In this document: in pieces, positions 1 to 7,110 of the stretch | Position numbering within the stretch: the first letter of the stretch is position 1 | How the letters are laid out: each line of letters starts with the position of its first letter | Assembly: GCA_045807765.1 (NCBI GenBank) | Contig: JBJMGU010000246.1 | Coordinates: 39,192-103,191 of the forward strand | Origin: DATENM01 sp045807765 | GTDB lineage: Bacteria; Acidobacteriota; Blastocatellia; UBA7656 | DNA length: 64,000 nucleotides | Reading direction: 5' to 3' | The notes under the pieces: model-generated | Database searches by the model: none | What the model was told of the DNA's origin: nothing | The model's input: the letters and a program-made list of their open reading frames with translations, nothing else | Translations under genes and position numbers: made by a program

Positions 1-176
1 ACATGGCGACCGACACGATTCAGAAAGATTGGAACTGGAAAGGCGCACAACAACTGTCGGTCATCGGATTGCTTGCCGGCATGCGCGTGGCGAATCAGGA
101 CGCGATGCCGGCATGGCTGCCCAGCTCGCCTTACAATCGCCCGCGCGGCACGACGCTGCCGCCGCCGCGCCCATAA
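1..176 (+). CDS. C-terminal fragment of an unidentified protein
   Basis: An open frame (codons in register with position 3) enters from the window edge and ends at a TAA at 174-176. The first in-frame ATG is at 3, so this is most likely the last 57 residues of a gene beginning upstream; a complete small ORF cannot be excluded because the ribosome-binding region is outside the window. The peptide has a Trp-rich start (KDWNWKG) and a Pro-rich tail (TLPPPRP). No family is recognised. The stop lies 36 bases before the next same-strand gene, so the two could share a transcript. Confidence 0.5.
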   Translation, partial: MATDTIQKDWNWKGAQQLSVIGLLAGMRVANQDAMPAWLPSSPYNRPRGTTLPPPRP

Positions 177-212
177 GCGAGTTCATTAATCAATTCATTC
201 ACGAGGAGCAAA

Positions 213-1196
213 ATGAAAGATTGGATCAAAGTGGTTGCGGTTACGTTTGCCATCTTGCTGGCTTCGGTGAGCGCCCTGGGGCAATCCGCCGGCGTATCGC
301 TCAGGCCCATCCTGAAGCCGGGGCAGGAAGCGCGCTACCGCCTGATCGCCGAGGTTGATACCGAGATCACGGCAGCCGGCGCGAATGGTATCAGCGGCAC
401 TCAGAGCCGCGAGCTGCACGCCACCGTGTTGCTGCGCGCAGGCGTCGCGGCCCCGCAACTCGCCGCTCAGTCGGCGGGCGCGACGGCGGCGACCGCAGGC
501 CACGGCTCGCCCTACACGCGAGAGACGCTCATCTCAGACGCCAGCGCGGCGGGCGACCTGATCTATTACGAAGCCGTCATCGAGATGCTCGACGCCCGCG
601 TCAAGGTCAACGGCGCTGAGACCTCTGGGATTTTTCAGAACGGCGTCGGGCAGAAGATCGAATTCGCGCTGGATTCAAACAACCGCATCGTGAAGTGTGT
701 CATCCCTGTCGAGGCGGCGAAGGCCGGGCTGGCCGAGTTGCTCTTCAGCCTGCTCGATTGGGCGCCCGCCGCATCGGTCGAAGTCGGGCAGACCTGGGGC
801 AACGGTTCTGGCGGCGAACTACTGGCGGGTAATTATGGTTATATTTCGGCAGCCGCCCTGTCCGATGTGCCCCGGTCTGCGAAAGCCGCTTACAGGTTGG
901 CGGCGGTCAATGGCGGTCAGGCAGTGGTCGAAGGCGCGGTCGCCTTGCGCCAGGAGGGCGCTACACGGCTGGCCATTCCCGCCGCACAGATCGATGTTAA
1001 TCTCACTGCTTCAGGCGACGGCACGACGCGCATCGAGTACGACGTGGCCGGCAACCGCATTGCGTCTGCCGTGTCTGAAAGCCTATTGAAAGGCCGCGTC
1101 GTCAACGTCCAGCCGACGCGCGCCGGCGAGCCGATGCAGCCGCGCGAAGGCGCGCTCGTCGAGACGGCGAAGTTCTCGATCAAGCTGCTGCTATAA
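213..1196 (+). CDS. Exported protein of unknown function
   Basis: A 327-residue protein with a clear signal peptide (positive KDWIK start, hydrophobic VVAVTFAILLASVSALG, probable cleavage near residue 24), so it acts in the periplasm or outer membrane. The mature part starts with a strand-rich segment containing KPGQEARYRL and later repeats short alternating hydrophobic strands. No catalytic motif or cysteine cluster was seen; the pattern resembles beta-rich acidobacterial exported proteins of unknown role. The start is supported by GAGGAG about 6 bases upstream of the ATG. The aldehyde dehydrogenase begins 14 bases after the stop, so the pair is probably co-transcribed, although no functional link is evident. 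Confidence 0.8.
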   Translation: MKDWIKVVAVTFAILLASVSALGQSAGVSLRPILKPGQEARYRLIAEVDTEITAAGANGISGTQSRELHATVLLRAGVAAPQLAAQSAGATAATAGHGSPYTRETLISDASAAGDLIYYEAVIEMLDARVKVNGAETSGIFQNGVGQKIEFALDSNNRIVKCVIPVEAAKAGLAELLFSLLDWAPAASVEVGQTWGNGSGGELLAGNYGYISAAALSDVPRSAKAAYRLAAVNGGQAVVEGAVALRQEGATRLAIPAAQIDVNLTASGDGTTRIEYDVAGNRIASAVSESLLKGRVVNVQPTRAGEPMQPREGALVETAKFSIKLLL

Positions 1197-1210
1197 ATGA
1201 AGATTCGCTT

Positions 1211-2743
1211 ATGACCGCAAAACTCCCCATGACCATGACGCGGGCGGCAGAGATCGTCTCGCTCAACCCGGCGACGCTCGAAGAACTGGCGCGCTTTCCA
1301 ATCAGCACAACGGACGATGTCAATGCGGCAGTGGCGCGAGCGCGCGCCGCGCAGCCCGCATGGGCGGCGCTCTCGTGTCGCAACCGCGCCCGCTACATTT
1401 TGAAAGTGCGCCGCGCCCTCTACGACCGCAAGGAAGAGATCTGCCGCATCATCTCTAACGAAACCGGCAAGCCGGAATTCGAGGCGCTGACTACCGAAGT
1501 CTTCATGGTCAGCGACCTGATGAGCCACTTTGCCATGAAGTCCGAGAAGCTGCTGCGCCACAAACGCTTCACGCTGGCGGTCTTTCGCAACAAGCGGTCG
1601 CTGATTTCGCGCGAGCCGCTCGGCGTCATCGGCGTCATCAGCCCGTGGAATTTTCCTTTCTCCATTCCGGTTGGCGAGATCGTCATGGCGTTAATGGCCG
1701 GTAACACCGTTGTGCTCAAGCCGTCTGAGCATACGCCGCTGGTCGGCGACGCGATCAAACGGCTCTTTGCGGCGGCGGGCTTTCCCGAAGGCGTGCTCGA
1801 AGTCGTGCAGGGCGACGGCTCGACGGGCGCGGCGCTGGTCGAAGCGGCGGTGGATAAAATCTTTTTCACCGGCTCGGTCAACACAGGCCGTAAGATCGCC
1901 GAAGCGGCAGCGCGCCGCTTGTTGCCGGTGGTGCTGGAAATGGGCGGCAAAGACCCGATGATCGTTTGCGACGACGCGCCGTTTGAGCGCACCGTGAAGG
2001 GCGCGGTCTGGGGCGCATTCATGAACTGTGGCCAGGTCTGCGCTTCGGTCGAGCGGCTCTACGTTGTCGAGCCGGTGGCCGAGCGCTTCATCGCCGCTGT
2101 CGTTGATGAAGTGAAGCGGCTGCGGCTGGGACGTCCCACAGCGGACTGTTCAACCGATGTCGGCCCGCTGACCAACGAGCAGCAGTTGAATACGGTCATC
2201 GAGCATGTCGGCGATGCCGTGGCGCGCGGCGCGCGGGTGCTGGCGGGCGGGCGGCGTCGTGAAGACCTCGGCGGCTACTTCTTTGAGCCGACCGTGCTGG
2301 TGGATGTTGATCAAAGCATGAAGGTGATGAGCGAAGAGACCTTCGGGCCGGTCTTGCCGATCAAGGTGGTGAAAGACGAAGAAGAGGCGATCCGCGAAGC
2401 CAACTCGACGCGCTATGGCTTGCTGGCGTCGGTGTGGACCGCGGATAACGAGAAAGGTCGCCGCCTGGCGCGCCGCATCGAAGCCGGCACGGTGATCATC
2501 AACGATGCCATCTACACGCATGGCGCGGCGCGCACGCCGTGGTTCGGCGTCAAAGAGAGCGGCCTCGGTGTGACTCACGGCGACGCCGGGCTGTTTGAGT
2601 TCACGCGGCTGAAGCACGTCAACTGGGATCTGCTGCCGCTGAAGAGCGACTGGTGGTGGTTCCCCTACACGCCCGCCTGGGAGCGGCGCTTCAAGACGCT
2701 GATGAAGGTGCTCTACCGGCTGGGCCTGCGCAAGATCGCCTGA
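1211..2743 (+). CDS. Aldehyde dehydrogenase family protein (succinate-semialdehyde dehydrogenase-like)
   Basis: A 510-residue NAD(P)+-dependent aldehyde dehydrogenase that oxidises an aldehyde to its carboxylate in the cytoplasm. Family marks are all present: the cofactor-binding PWNFP (145-149) and NTVVLKPSE, the FTGSVNTG turn, the general base Glu243 in VLEMGGKDP, and the catalytic Cys277 in NCGQVCASVERLY. Sequence style is closest to the succinate-semialdehyde/benzaldehyde group, but the substrate cannot be read from sequence. The C-terminus carries about 30 extra residues rich in Trp and basic residues (WWWFPYTPAWERRF), which might associate with a membrane. The start is somewhat uncertain: ATGs occur at residues 1, 7 and 9 and no strong Shine-Dalgarno is visible. 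Confidence 0.93.
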   Translation: MTAKLPMTMTRAAEIVSLNPATLEELARFPISTTDDVNAAVARARAAQPAWAALSCRNRARYILKVRRALYDRKEEICRIISNETGKPEFEALTTEVFMVSDLMSHFAMKSEKLLRHKRFTLAVFRNKRSLISREPLGVIGVISPWNFPFSIPVGEIVMALMAGNTVVLKPSEHTPLVGDAIKRLFAAAGFPEGVLEVVQGDGSTGAALVEAAVDKIFFTGSVNTGRKIAEAAARRLLPVVLEMGGKDPMIVCDDAPFERTVKGAVWGAFMNCGQVCASVERLYVVEPVAERFIAAVVDEVKRLRLGRPTADCSTDVGPLTNEQQLNTVIEHVGDAVARGARVLAGGRRREDLGGYFFEPTVLVDVDQSMKVMSEETFGPVLPIKVVKDEEEAIREANSTRYGLLASVWTADNEKGRRLARRIEAGTVIINDAIYTHGAARTPWFGVKESGLGVTHGDAGLFEFTRLKHVNWDLLPLKSDWWWFPYTPAWERRFKTLMKVLYRLGLRKIA

Positions 2744-2768
2744 GCGAAAGGCGCGAGCGGGCAGCGCG

Positions 2769-3236
2769 ATGCTTGATCTGTACGACGAATTCAAAGCCAT
2801 CATCGGCGCGCTGAGCCAGCGTCAGGTCGATTATGCGGTGTGCGGCGGACTTGCAATGGCCGTGTATGGCCTGGCGCGCGCCACTGTTGATATTGATCTG
2901 CTGATCGCCGGAGATGACTTCGAGCGCGTCAAAGCCGCAGTGCAGCCGCTCGGCTACGTGATTGAAGCGCAGCCGATGACATTTGCCAGAGGCGCAGTCA
3001 AGATTCGCCGCCTGTCGAAGATCGATAAAGAGACCGGCATCGTTCTGTCGCTCGATTTGTTGCTGGTCACGCCACAGATCGAAGAGGTTTGGAGGTCTCG
3101 AACCGAAGTGGTATGGGAGAACGACAAGCTAAAGATAGTTTCACGCGAAGGCTTGATCGGCTTAAAATCTATTCGTGCAAGCGGACAAGACATGGATGAC
3201 ATCAAACGATTGCGAGAGTTACAAGATGAAAGTTGA
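2769..3236 (+). CDS. Nucleotidyltransferase-fold protein (AbiEii/DUF6036-like)
   Basis: A 155-residue protein with the minimal nucleotidyltransferase signature: GGLAMAVYGLARATVDIDLL (about residues 27-46), in which GG and the DxD pair should form the metal and nucleotide site, and a later LSLDLLLV that supplies the third acidic residue. The length and the ending GLKSIRASGQDMDDIKRL match the AbiEii/DUF6036-type group, some of which are toxins of toxin-antitoxin or abortive-infection pairs and others housekeeping. It follows the dehydrogenase by 25 bases and overlaps a small ORF by 11 bases, which suggests translational coupling with that partner. The role as a defence or toxin gene is inference only. 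Confidence 0.75.
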   Translation: MLDLYDEFKAIIGALSQRQVDYAVCGGLAMAVYGLARATVDIDLLIAGDDFERVKAAVQPLGYVIEAQPMTFARGAVKIRRLSKIDKETGIVLSLDLLLVTPQIEEVWRSRTEVVWENDKLKIVSREGLIGLKSIRASGQDMDDIKRLRELQDES

Positions 3237-3366
3237 TATGTCGCCAAAAGCCGTGACGGCGCGCTTGAAACTGGTTTCACAATTGCGGCGGCTGTGCCTG
3301 TCGCTTGCCCAGGCGAAACCGATCAACCCGCCGGCAAAGTCGAACGAAAAAGCCCCGGCGCGCTGA
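3226..3366 (+). CDS. Small basic protein coupled to the nucleotidyltransferase gene
   Basis: A 46-residue ORF starting at the ATG inside the last codons of the nucleotidyltransferase-like gene (11-base overlap in another frame) and ending at 3366. The peptide is basic and amphipathic (SPKAVTARLKLVSQLRRLCL), then a Pro/Lys-rich tail. An alternative in-frame ATG lies at 3238, just after the upstream stop. The overlap is the main evidence that it is a real gene; there is no recognised domain. It could be the antitoxin-like or accessory partner of the upstream protein, or a chance ORF. Its 3' end overlaps a probable terminator of the convergent gene. Confidence 0.45.
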   Translation: MKVDMSPKAVTARLKLVSQLRRLCLSLAQAKPINPPAKSNEKAPAR

Positions 3367-3381
3367 CCGCTACACCGGAGC
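3347..3381 (-). terminator. Intrinsic terminator for the minus-strand exported-protein gene
   Basis: Read on the minus strand, GCTCCGG pairs with CCGGGGC (7 pairs, one G-U) across a 16-base loop and is followed by TTTTT. It lies 30 bases past the stop of the gene ending at 3412. Confidence 0.5.
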
Positions 3382-3411
3382 TTTAGTAAAATCCTCTACA
3401 GAAAAGCCGCT

Positions 3412-5775
3412 TCAATAATCGTGTCTGGGACTGATCGAAGGGTCGGCGCTCGAAGCCGCCTTGCCTTGATGATCGCCGGCGCGAACGACGCCGCTCTGAT
3501 CCATGTAAAACGACAGCCGCCCGCTCTTGCCATACTCTAGCGGCACCATCGTTATTTCATAGCCGCCCGCCGCAGCCGTCATCTCGAACTTGTAACCGTA
3601 GCGCTCGATCATGTCTCTCATCACGGTCAGCCCGCGCAGCCGCTCTTTGTCTTCTGCCCCTTGCTGGTCGGTCATCATTTCGTCCAGGGTGGCGTAGCGG
3701 CCATGTTGGGTTTTGTAGAGCTTCTCCTGTTCTTTAATCGATTCCAGAAAGGTCCTGGCGACAGACTCATTGCGCGGCACGCGCGAAGCCAGCTCGCTTG
3801 CGGCAATCTCCGCAAAGAAGCGCATAAGCAGACGCCGCGGGATGCGCAACTCGTATTGCCCGCCGACGCCCTCGGCGCTCGCCGCATAAGTGATCGGCTC
3901 TGGATCGAAGCGATAGCGCGCCAGGAATTCTTTCACCGCTTCGTCCTTCATCAGCTCATTTCTTTGCGCCGGGTCGGGGAACAGTCCTTTCAACACCGCC
4001 GCCGAAACGTAGACCTGCGCCACCATCGCGCGCGGCTGCCACTGCGTATAGCTTTGAAAATCGCGGCTGGCTGCGAGCGTCGCGTTGTTGGCGCGGGCTT
4101 CAAGAGCCTGGCGGATGCTCGCCGCTTTTGCTGCCATCAGCAGATAGTTGTTGACGAAAGCATAGGCCAGGTTGCCGTAACTGGTGATCTCGATGTCGCC
4201 GACATGTTCCGTCGTCGTCTTCGCCTCGGTGAGCTTTACGCCAACCGTTTCGAGTAGCGGGCGTAGCTTCGACATGAGCGCTTCGCGGTCGCGCACGGCG
4301 ATGAGCATCAGCGGCTGGGTTGTCGCCGCGCGGGCGTTGACCGGCACGCGACCGAGCGGCGTGTTGCCCAGATAATTTATCGGCACACTCAGAGCGATTT
4401 CGTTGCCGAGCGTCGCCGTCAGCACGTCCGCAAGGCTCGCGTGGTTGGCTTTCTCAAAAGCGGCGCGGCGCGTTTCAAAATCCGCTGCTGGTTGAGCAGG
4501 GACGGCGCGGCTAGCTGTTGCGGCGGGCGCCGTCCGCATTTGCTCAATCACCAGATCGTAAAGGCGCGGCCAGTCGAGCGACGCCACGACAAAGATGCCG
4601 GTGTCGGCGGGAAGGTAGTTGGCGGCTTCAGACGACAGGGCCGGACCGCAAACCGGCAGCGACAGAAACGGCACAGGGCCAATGGCCGCGCCCGGCTCGC
4701 CGATCAACAAAGCACGCGCCACCAGCGCGTCGTTTTCGAGCGCCAGCGCCACAGCCAGAGCATCATTATGTTGCGCCTGCCCGCTGCCGGATAACACGAG
4801 GTTGAACAGACTGCCGAGCAGGTCTTGCTCGGCGCGCGGCGGCTGACTGGCGGCTTGAGGGAGGGGAACTGGTATCACTGTTTTGCTATTGCGGGCGGCG
4901 GGCGCTTGCGCCGGCAGCCGGCGCGTCGTGCCACGCGATGTCGAGGTTGTTGCAGCGGCGGGCGGTGGCTCGACTTGCGGCCTGACGACCGTTAGCTCTT
5001 CACGCGCTGAATTTGTATTTGGAGTTACGGTTGCCGGTGCGCCTTCTTTGCGGCGCTCGCTGAGTGCGATGTCGTAATAAATGAACAGGGGCTCGCTGGA
5101 GAGATGATCGCGGGCGGCACGAAAATTCATATCATCGCTCATCCGCCGGTCACTCTTGCCATGCAGTCCCTTGAAGGTGAATGAGACGTTTGACAGAACG
5201 ACCAGTTTGCCGGTGCGCCGAATGACTGAGGGCGTTGTTGATGGATGATCGATTGGCTCGGCGCCGCTTGTCTGACTGGTGCTGCTCTTACGCGCTGCCG
5301 GGGCGAGCGGTGCCAGGCTCTCTTGCGCCTTCGCCGCAAACGCTTCCGCCTCATCTTCGGTTTCCAACTCGAAGGCGAGCAGGGTGCTCGGCAGCGATGT
5401 ATCTGTCGGGTTGAGAGCGAACATCACCCGTGAGTGTTGCAAGCGGTCGGCGTTATCTATCACCAGCCGCACCAGCTTGAATTCTACCGCCCCACCCATC
5501 TGTTCCAGCAGCGGCGAGATCGGCTCAAAGGTTTCGCGAAAATCCGCCGAGCGCAGCAGGGCGCCGATGTTGCGCGCTTCGATATAGAGCGTGTAGCCGT
5601 CCGCCGGCAGCAGGGTATCGAAGGTTATGCCCTCGTCGTCGTCATCGTCTTGTTGAATGGCGACGGCGGGCAGCGGTGCGGGGCGGGCATTGCGCGGCGC
5701 CGCCAGCGGCGTGGGAGCAAGCCCAACGACCAGTAGCAAGGCCAGCAAGGACTTGAGAAGGGCGGCAATTTTCAT
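3412..5775 (-). CDS. Large exported protein of unknown function (DUF3352-like architecture)
   Basis: A 787-residue protein with a signal peptide (KIAALLKSLLALLLVVGLAPTPLAA), then an acidic run of five Asp (DDDDDEG) and a long alpha/beta body. The body repeats the pattern of measuring proteins of the DUF3352 kind (Y-T-L-Y-I-E-A near residue 60, later LSLPVCGPALSSEAANYLPADTG), separated by a low-complexity Ala/Pro/Thr stretch around residues 255-310. The C-terminal part (YKTQHGRYATLDEM) looks like the pilin-like small domain common in acidobacterial exported proteins. The start is backed by AGGAG 7 bases upstream. Family assignment is by general resemblance; catalytic residues are not evident. 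Confidence 0.72.
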   Translation of the reverse strand: MKIAALLKSLLALLLVVGLAPTPLAAPRNARPAPLPAVAIQQDDDDDEGITFDTLLPADGYTLYIEARNIGALLRSADFRETFEPISPLLEQMGGAVEFKLVRLVIDNADRLQHSRVMFALNPTDTSLPSTLLAFELETEDEAEAFAAKAQESLAPLAPAARKSSTSQTSGAEPIDHPSTTPSVIRRTGKLVVLSNVSFTFKGLHGKSDRRMSDDMNFRAARDHLSSEPLFIYYDIALSERRKEGAPATVTPNTNSAREELTVVRPQVEPPPAAATTSTSRGTTRRLPAQAPAARNSKTVIPVPLPQAASQPPRAEQDLLGSLFNLVLSGSGQAQHNDALAVALALENDALVARALLIGEPGAAIGPVPFLSLPVCGPALSSEAANYLPADTGIFVVASLDWPRLYDLVIEQMRTAPAATASRAVPAQPAADFETRRAAFEKANHASLADVLTATLGNEIALSVPINYLGNTPLGRVPVNARAATTQPLMLIAVRDREALMSKLRPLLETVGVKLTEAKTTTEHVGDIEITSYGNLAYAFVNNYLLMAAKAASIRQALEARANNATLAASRDFQSYTQWQPRAMVAQVYVSAAVLKGLFPDPAQRNELMKDEAVKEFLARYRFDPEPITYAASAEGVGGQYELRIPRRLLMRFFAEIAASELASRVPRNESVARTFLESIKEQEKLYKTQHGRYATLDEMMTDQQGAEDKERLRGLTVMRDMIERYGYKFEMTAAAGGYEITMVPLEYGKSGRLSFYMDQSGVVRAGDHQGKAASSADPSISPRHDY

Positions 5776-6283
5776 GCGAGTTCTCCTGTGTCGAGCAGGT
5801 CGAATCGGCGTTCGGTCGCGCGAATCATAACACAGCGATTACAAGGCCAGAAGCGCAAACGTCCGGCAGCCCCCCGGTCACGAACGGGCAGGCCGTGCGC
5901 CCCGCGACCGGCCTTGTGGTCGCCGGGCGCTTGGATGTTGATTGCGCCTGACGGTTGCTTCGCCGCGCCGCTGGCTCCGCAAATGGCATCGGCGCGGCTA
6001 AGCTAAAGTAACTTCTCAGGAAAAGAGGCAATCTCACTGAGTGTTGAGGGGACGTGGTTAAGAAAAGCTAGCTTGTTTTTTTACAAGTCAGCAAAACCAG
6101 AGTTGAATTATAGGAATAAATGATACTTTATTTTGCTTTCGCAAAAAGGGTGATTCTCTAGGGTATGGACGTTTGATATAGTCGCGCCAACTCGGCAACC
6201 ATGAGGGAATTTGGATTGTGGCTGTCAAATAACCTCCTCTTCTTCTCTGGTTGAGGGACACAACCATTGAAGGGACGCAGAAC
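5776..6283. other. Gene-poor stretch before the tRNA
   Basis: No convincing protein gene. The first half is GC-rich with short ORFs lacking ribosome binding sites. From about 6010 the composition turns AT-rich (runs such as TTGTTTTTTTACAAG, which is itself a small palindrome) and ends in a plus-strand intrinsic terminator although no plus-strand gene precedes it. This makes a small plus-strand RNA possible (see findings). Confidence 0.5.
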
Positions 6284-6327
6284 GACCGAAGGCCAACTCG
6301 CCCGAGTGAACCTTCGGTCATTTTTTT
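6284..6327 (+). terminator. Intrinsic terminator without an annotated upstream gene
   Basis: GACCGAAGG (6284-6292) pairs perfectly with CCTTCGGTC (6311-6319), with an inner ACTC/GAGT stem, followed by ATTTTTTTG. The nearest upstream gene is on the other strand, so the transcript it ends is unidentified. Confidence 0.65.
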
Positions 6328-6356
6328 GCCCTGGCGAGGGGCGCCCATCGCTTACC

Positions 6357-6386
6357 TTGAAATCAGCCGCCGGCCTCACCTATACT
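6357..6386 (+). promoter_or_regulatory. Sigma-70-type promoter of the tRNA-Ser gene
   Basis: TTGAAA (6357-6362), 18-base spacer, TATACT (6381-6386). The predicted start near 6393 is 10 bases before the mature tRNA. Confidence 0.65.
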
Positions 6387-6402
6387 CTCCGAGTGATCGA
6401 TG

Positions 6403-6485
6403 GGAGGGGTAGCCTAACGGTAAGGCAGCGGTCTTGAAAACCGCCGAGCTAAAAACTCTTGCAGGTTCGAATCCTGTCCCCTCCG
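6403..6485 (+). tRNA. tRNA-Ser (anticodon UGA)
   Basis: An 83-base cloverleaf can be folded by hand: acceptor GGAGGGG/CCCCTCC (6403-6409 with 6478-6484), D arm GCC-TAACGGTAA-GGC, anticodon arm GCGGT-CTTGAAA-ACCGC with anticodon TGA at 6435-6437, a 16-base variable region containing a GAG/CTC stem (class II, as in serine tRNAs), T arm GCAGG-TTCGAAT-CCTGT, and discriminator G at 6485, the serine identity base. CCA is not encoded. Reads UCA and probably UCG codons. Confidence 0.95.
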
Positions 6486-6671
6486 CTCTTCTTCAGCCGA
6501 CGAGTTGACCCGCCGCCCGGCGGATTTGCTGGAGGTGGGGTCATCAGCCACGCGCTCTATGTTCGGCGCGACCACAACGCAAGTCATGCCGCCCATCACA
6601 GTATCCCTGTCACAGACTGACTCGCCACCTCATCCAATCGCCCGTGGACAACACGCCGGGGCGGCTCTCAA

Positions 6672-7097
6672 TTAGTAGACGATATTACACTGTGAAGTCT
6701 GGTCAATACAGATGTCGCCGCAACGCTTCTGACCCGGCCCGCAGCCGCCGACGAAAGAGTTGACTGACAGTCGGTTGATAACCTTGGTTACGCAGCCTTG
6801 CTCCTGGGCATATTTTTCGAGAATTTTGATGGCGTCTTCGCCGGCGACCCAGCCTTCCAGCGTAACCTCGCGGTTTCTGACGCTGACGTTGATGTGCCGG
6901 CCCTGATTATCGAACCGGCGGTCTGCCTTGGCGCGACGCTTGATTTCGCGAGCCAACTGACGGTCTCTCACTTTGGCGCAGTCTTGCGTCACCGACGTTC
7001 GCGGCTTTGAGGTGCACGACGCGAACAGGCCGGCGGTGAATAACAGCGCCAGCGAAAGCCCCAGGACAGTTCTTTCAGCATTAGATCGATTCAGCAT
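6672..7097 (-). CDS. BON-domain lipoprotein with cysteine-rich tail
   Basis: A 141-residue lipoprotein: hydrophobic signal LGLSLALLFTAGLFA followed by the lipobox Cys in FASC, so it should be anchored to a membrane by a lipid. Residues about 45-110 form a BON domain (REIKRRAKADRRFDNQ, then VSVRNREVTLEGWV and AIKILEKYAQ), a fold thought to bind membranes or polymers in OsmY-like proteins. The tail (GCGPGQKRCGDICIDQ and following) is a short Cys-rich motif that probably forms disulfides. The start is set at 7097 because AGGAG lies about 7 bases before that ATG. The kinase gene ends 13 bases before it on the same strand, so they form an operon; the lipoprotein may work at the envelope with the kinase's propeller. 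Confidence 0.85.
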   Translation of the reverse strand: MLNRSNAERTVLGLSLALLFTAGLFASCTSKPRTSVTQDCAKVRDRQLAREIKRRAKADRRFDNQGRHINVSVRNREVTLEGWVAGEDAIKILEKYAQEQGCVTKVINRLSVNSFVGGCGPGQKRCGDICIDQTSQCNIVY

Positions 7098-7110
7098 TCC
7101 TGTTCTCCTC

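Noticed and set aside
917..1561. 214-codon minus-strand ORF across the exported protein and dehydrogenase
   Set aside because: Crosses two real genes and has no motif.
5788..6006. Short plus-strand ORF in the gene-poor stretch
   Set aside because: Basic low-complexity translation, no ribosome binding site, no motif.
6414..6599. Minus-strand ORF across the tRNA
   Set aside because: It reads the tRNA gene backwards (RGQDSNLQEF is a typical tRNA shadow) and has no ribosome binding site.
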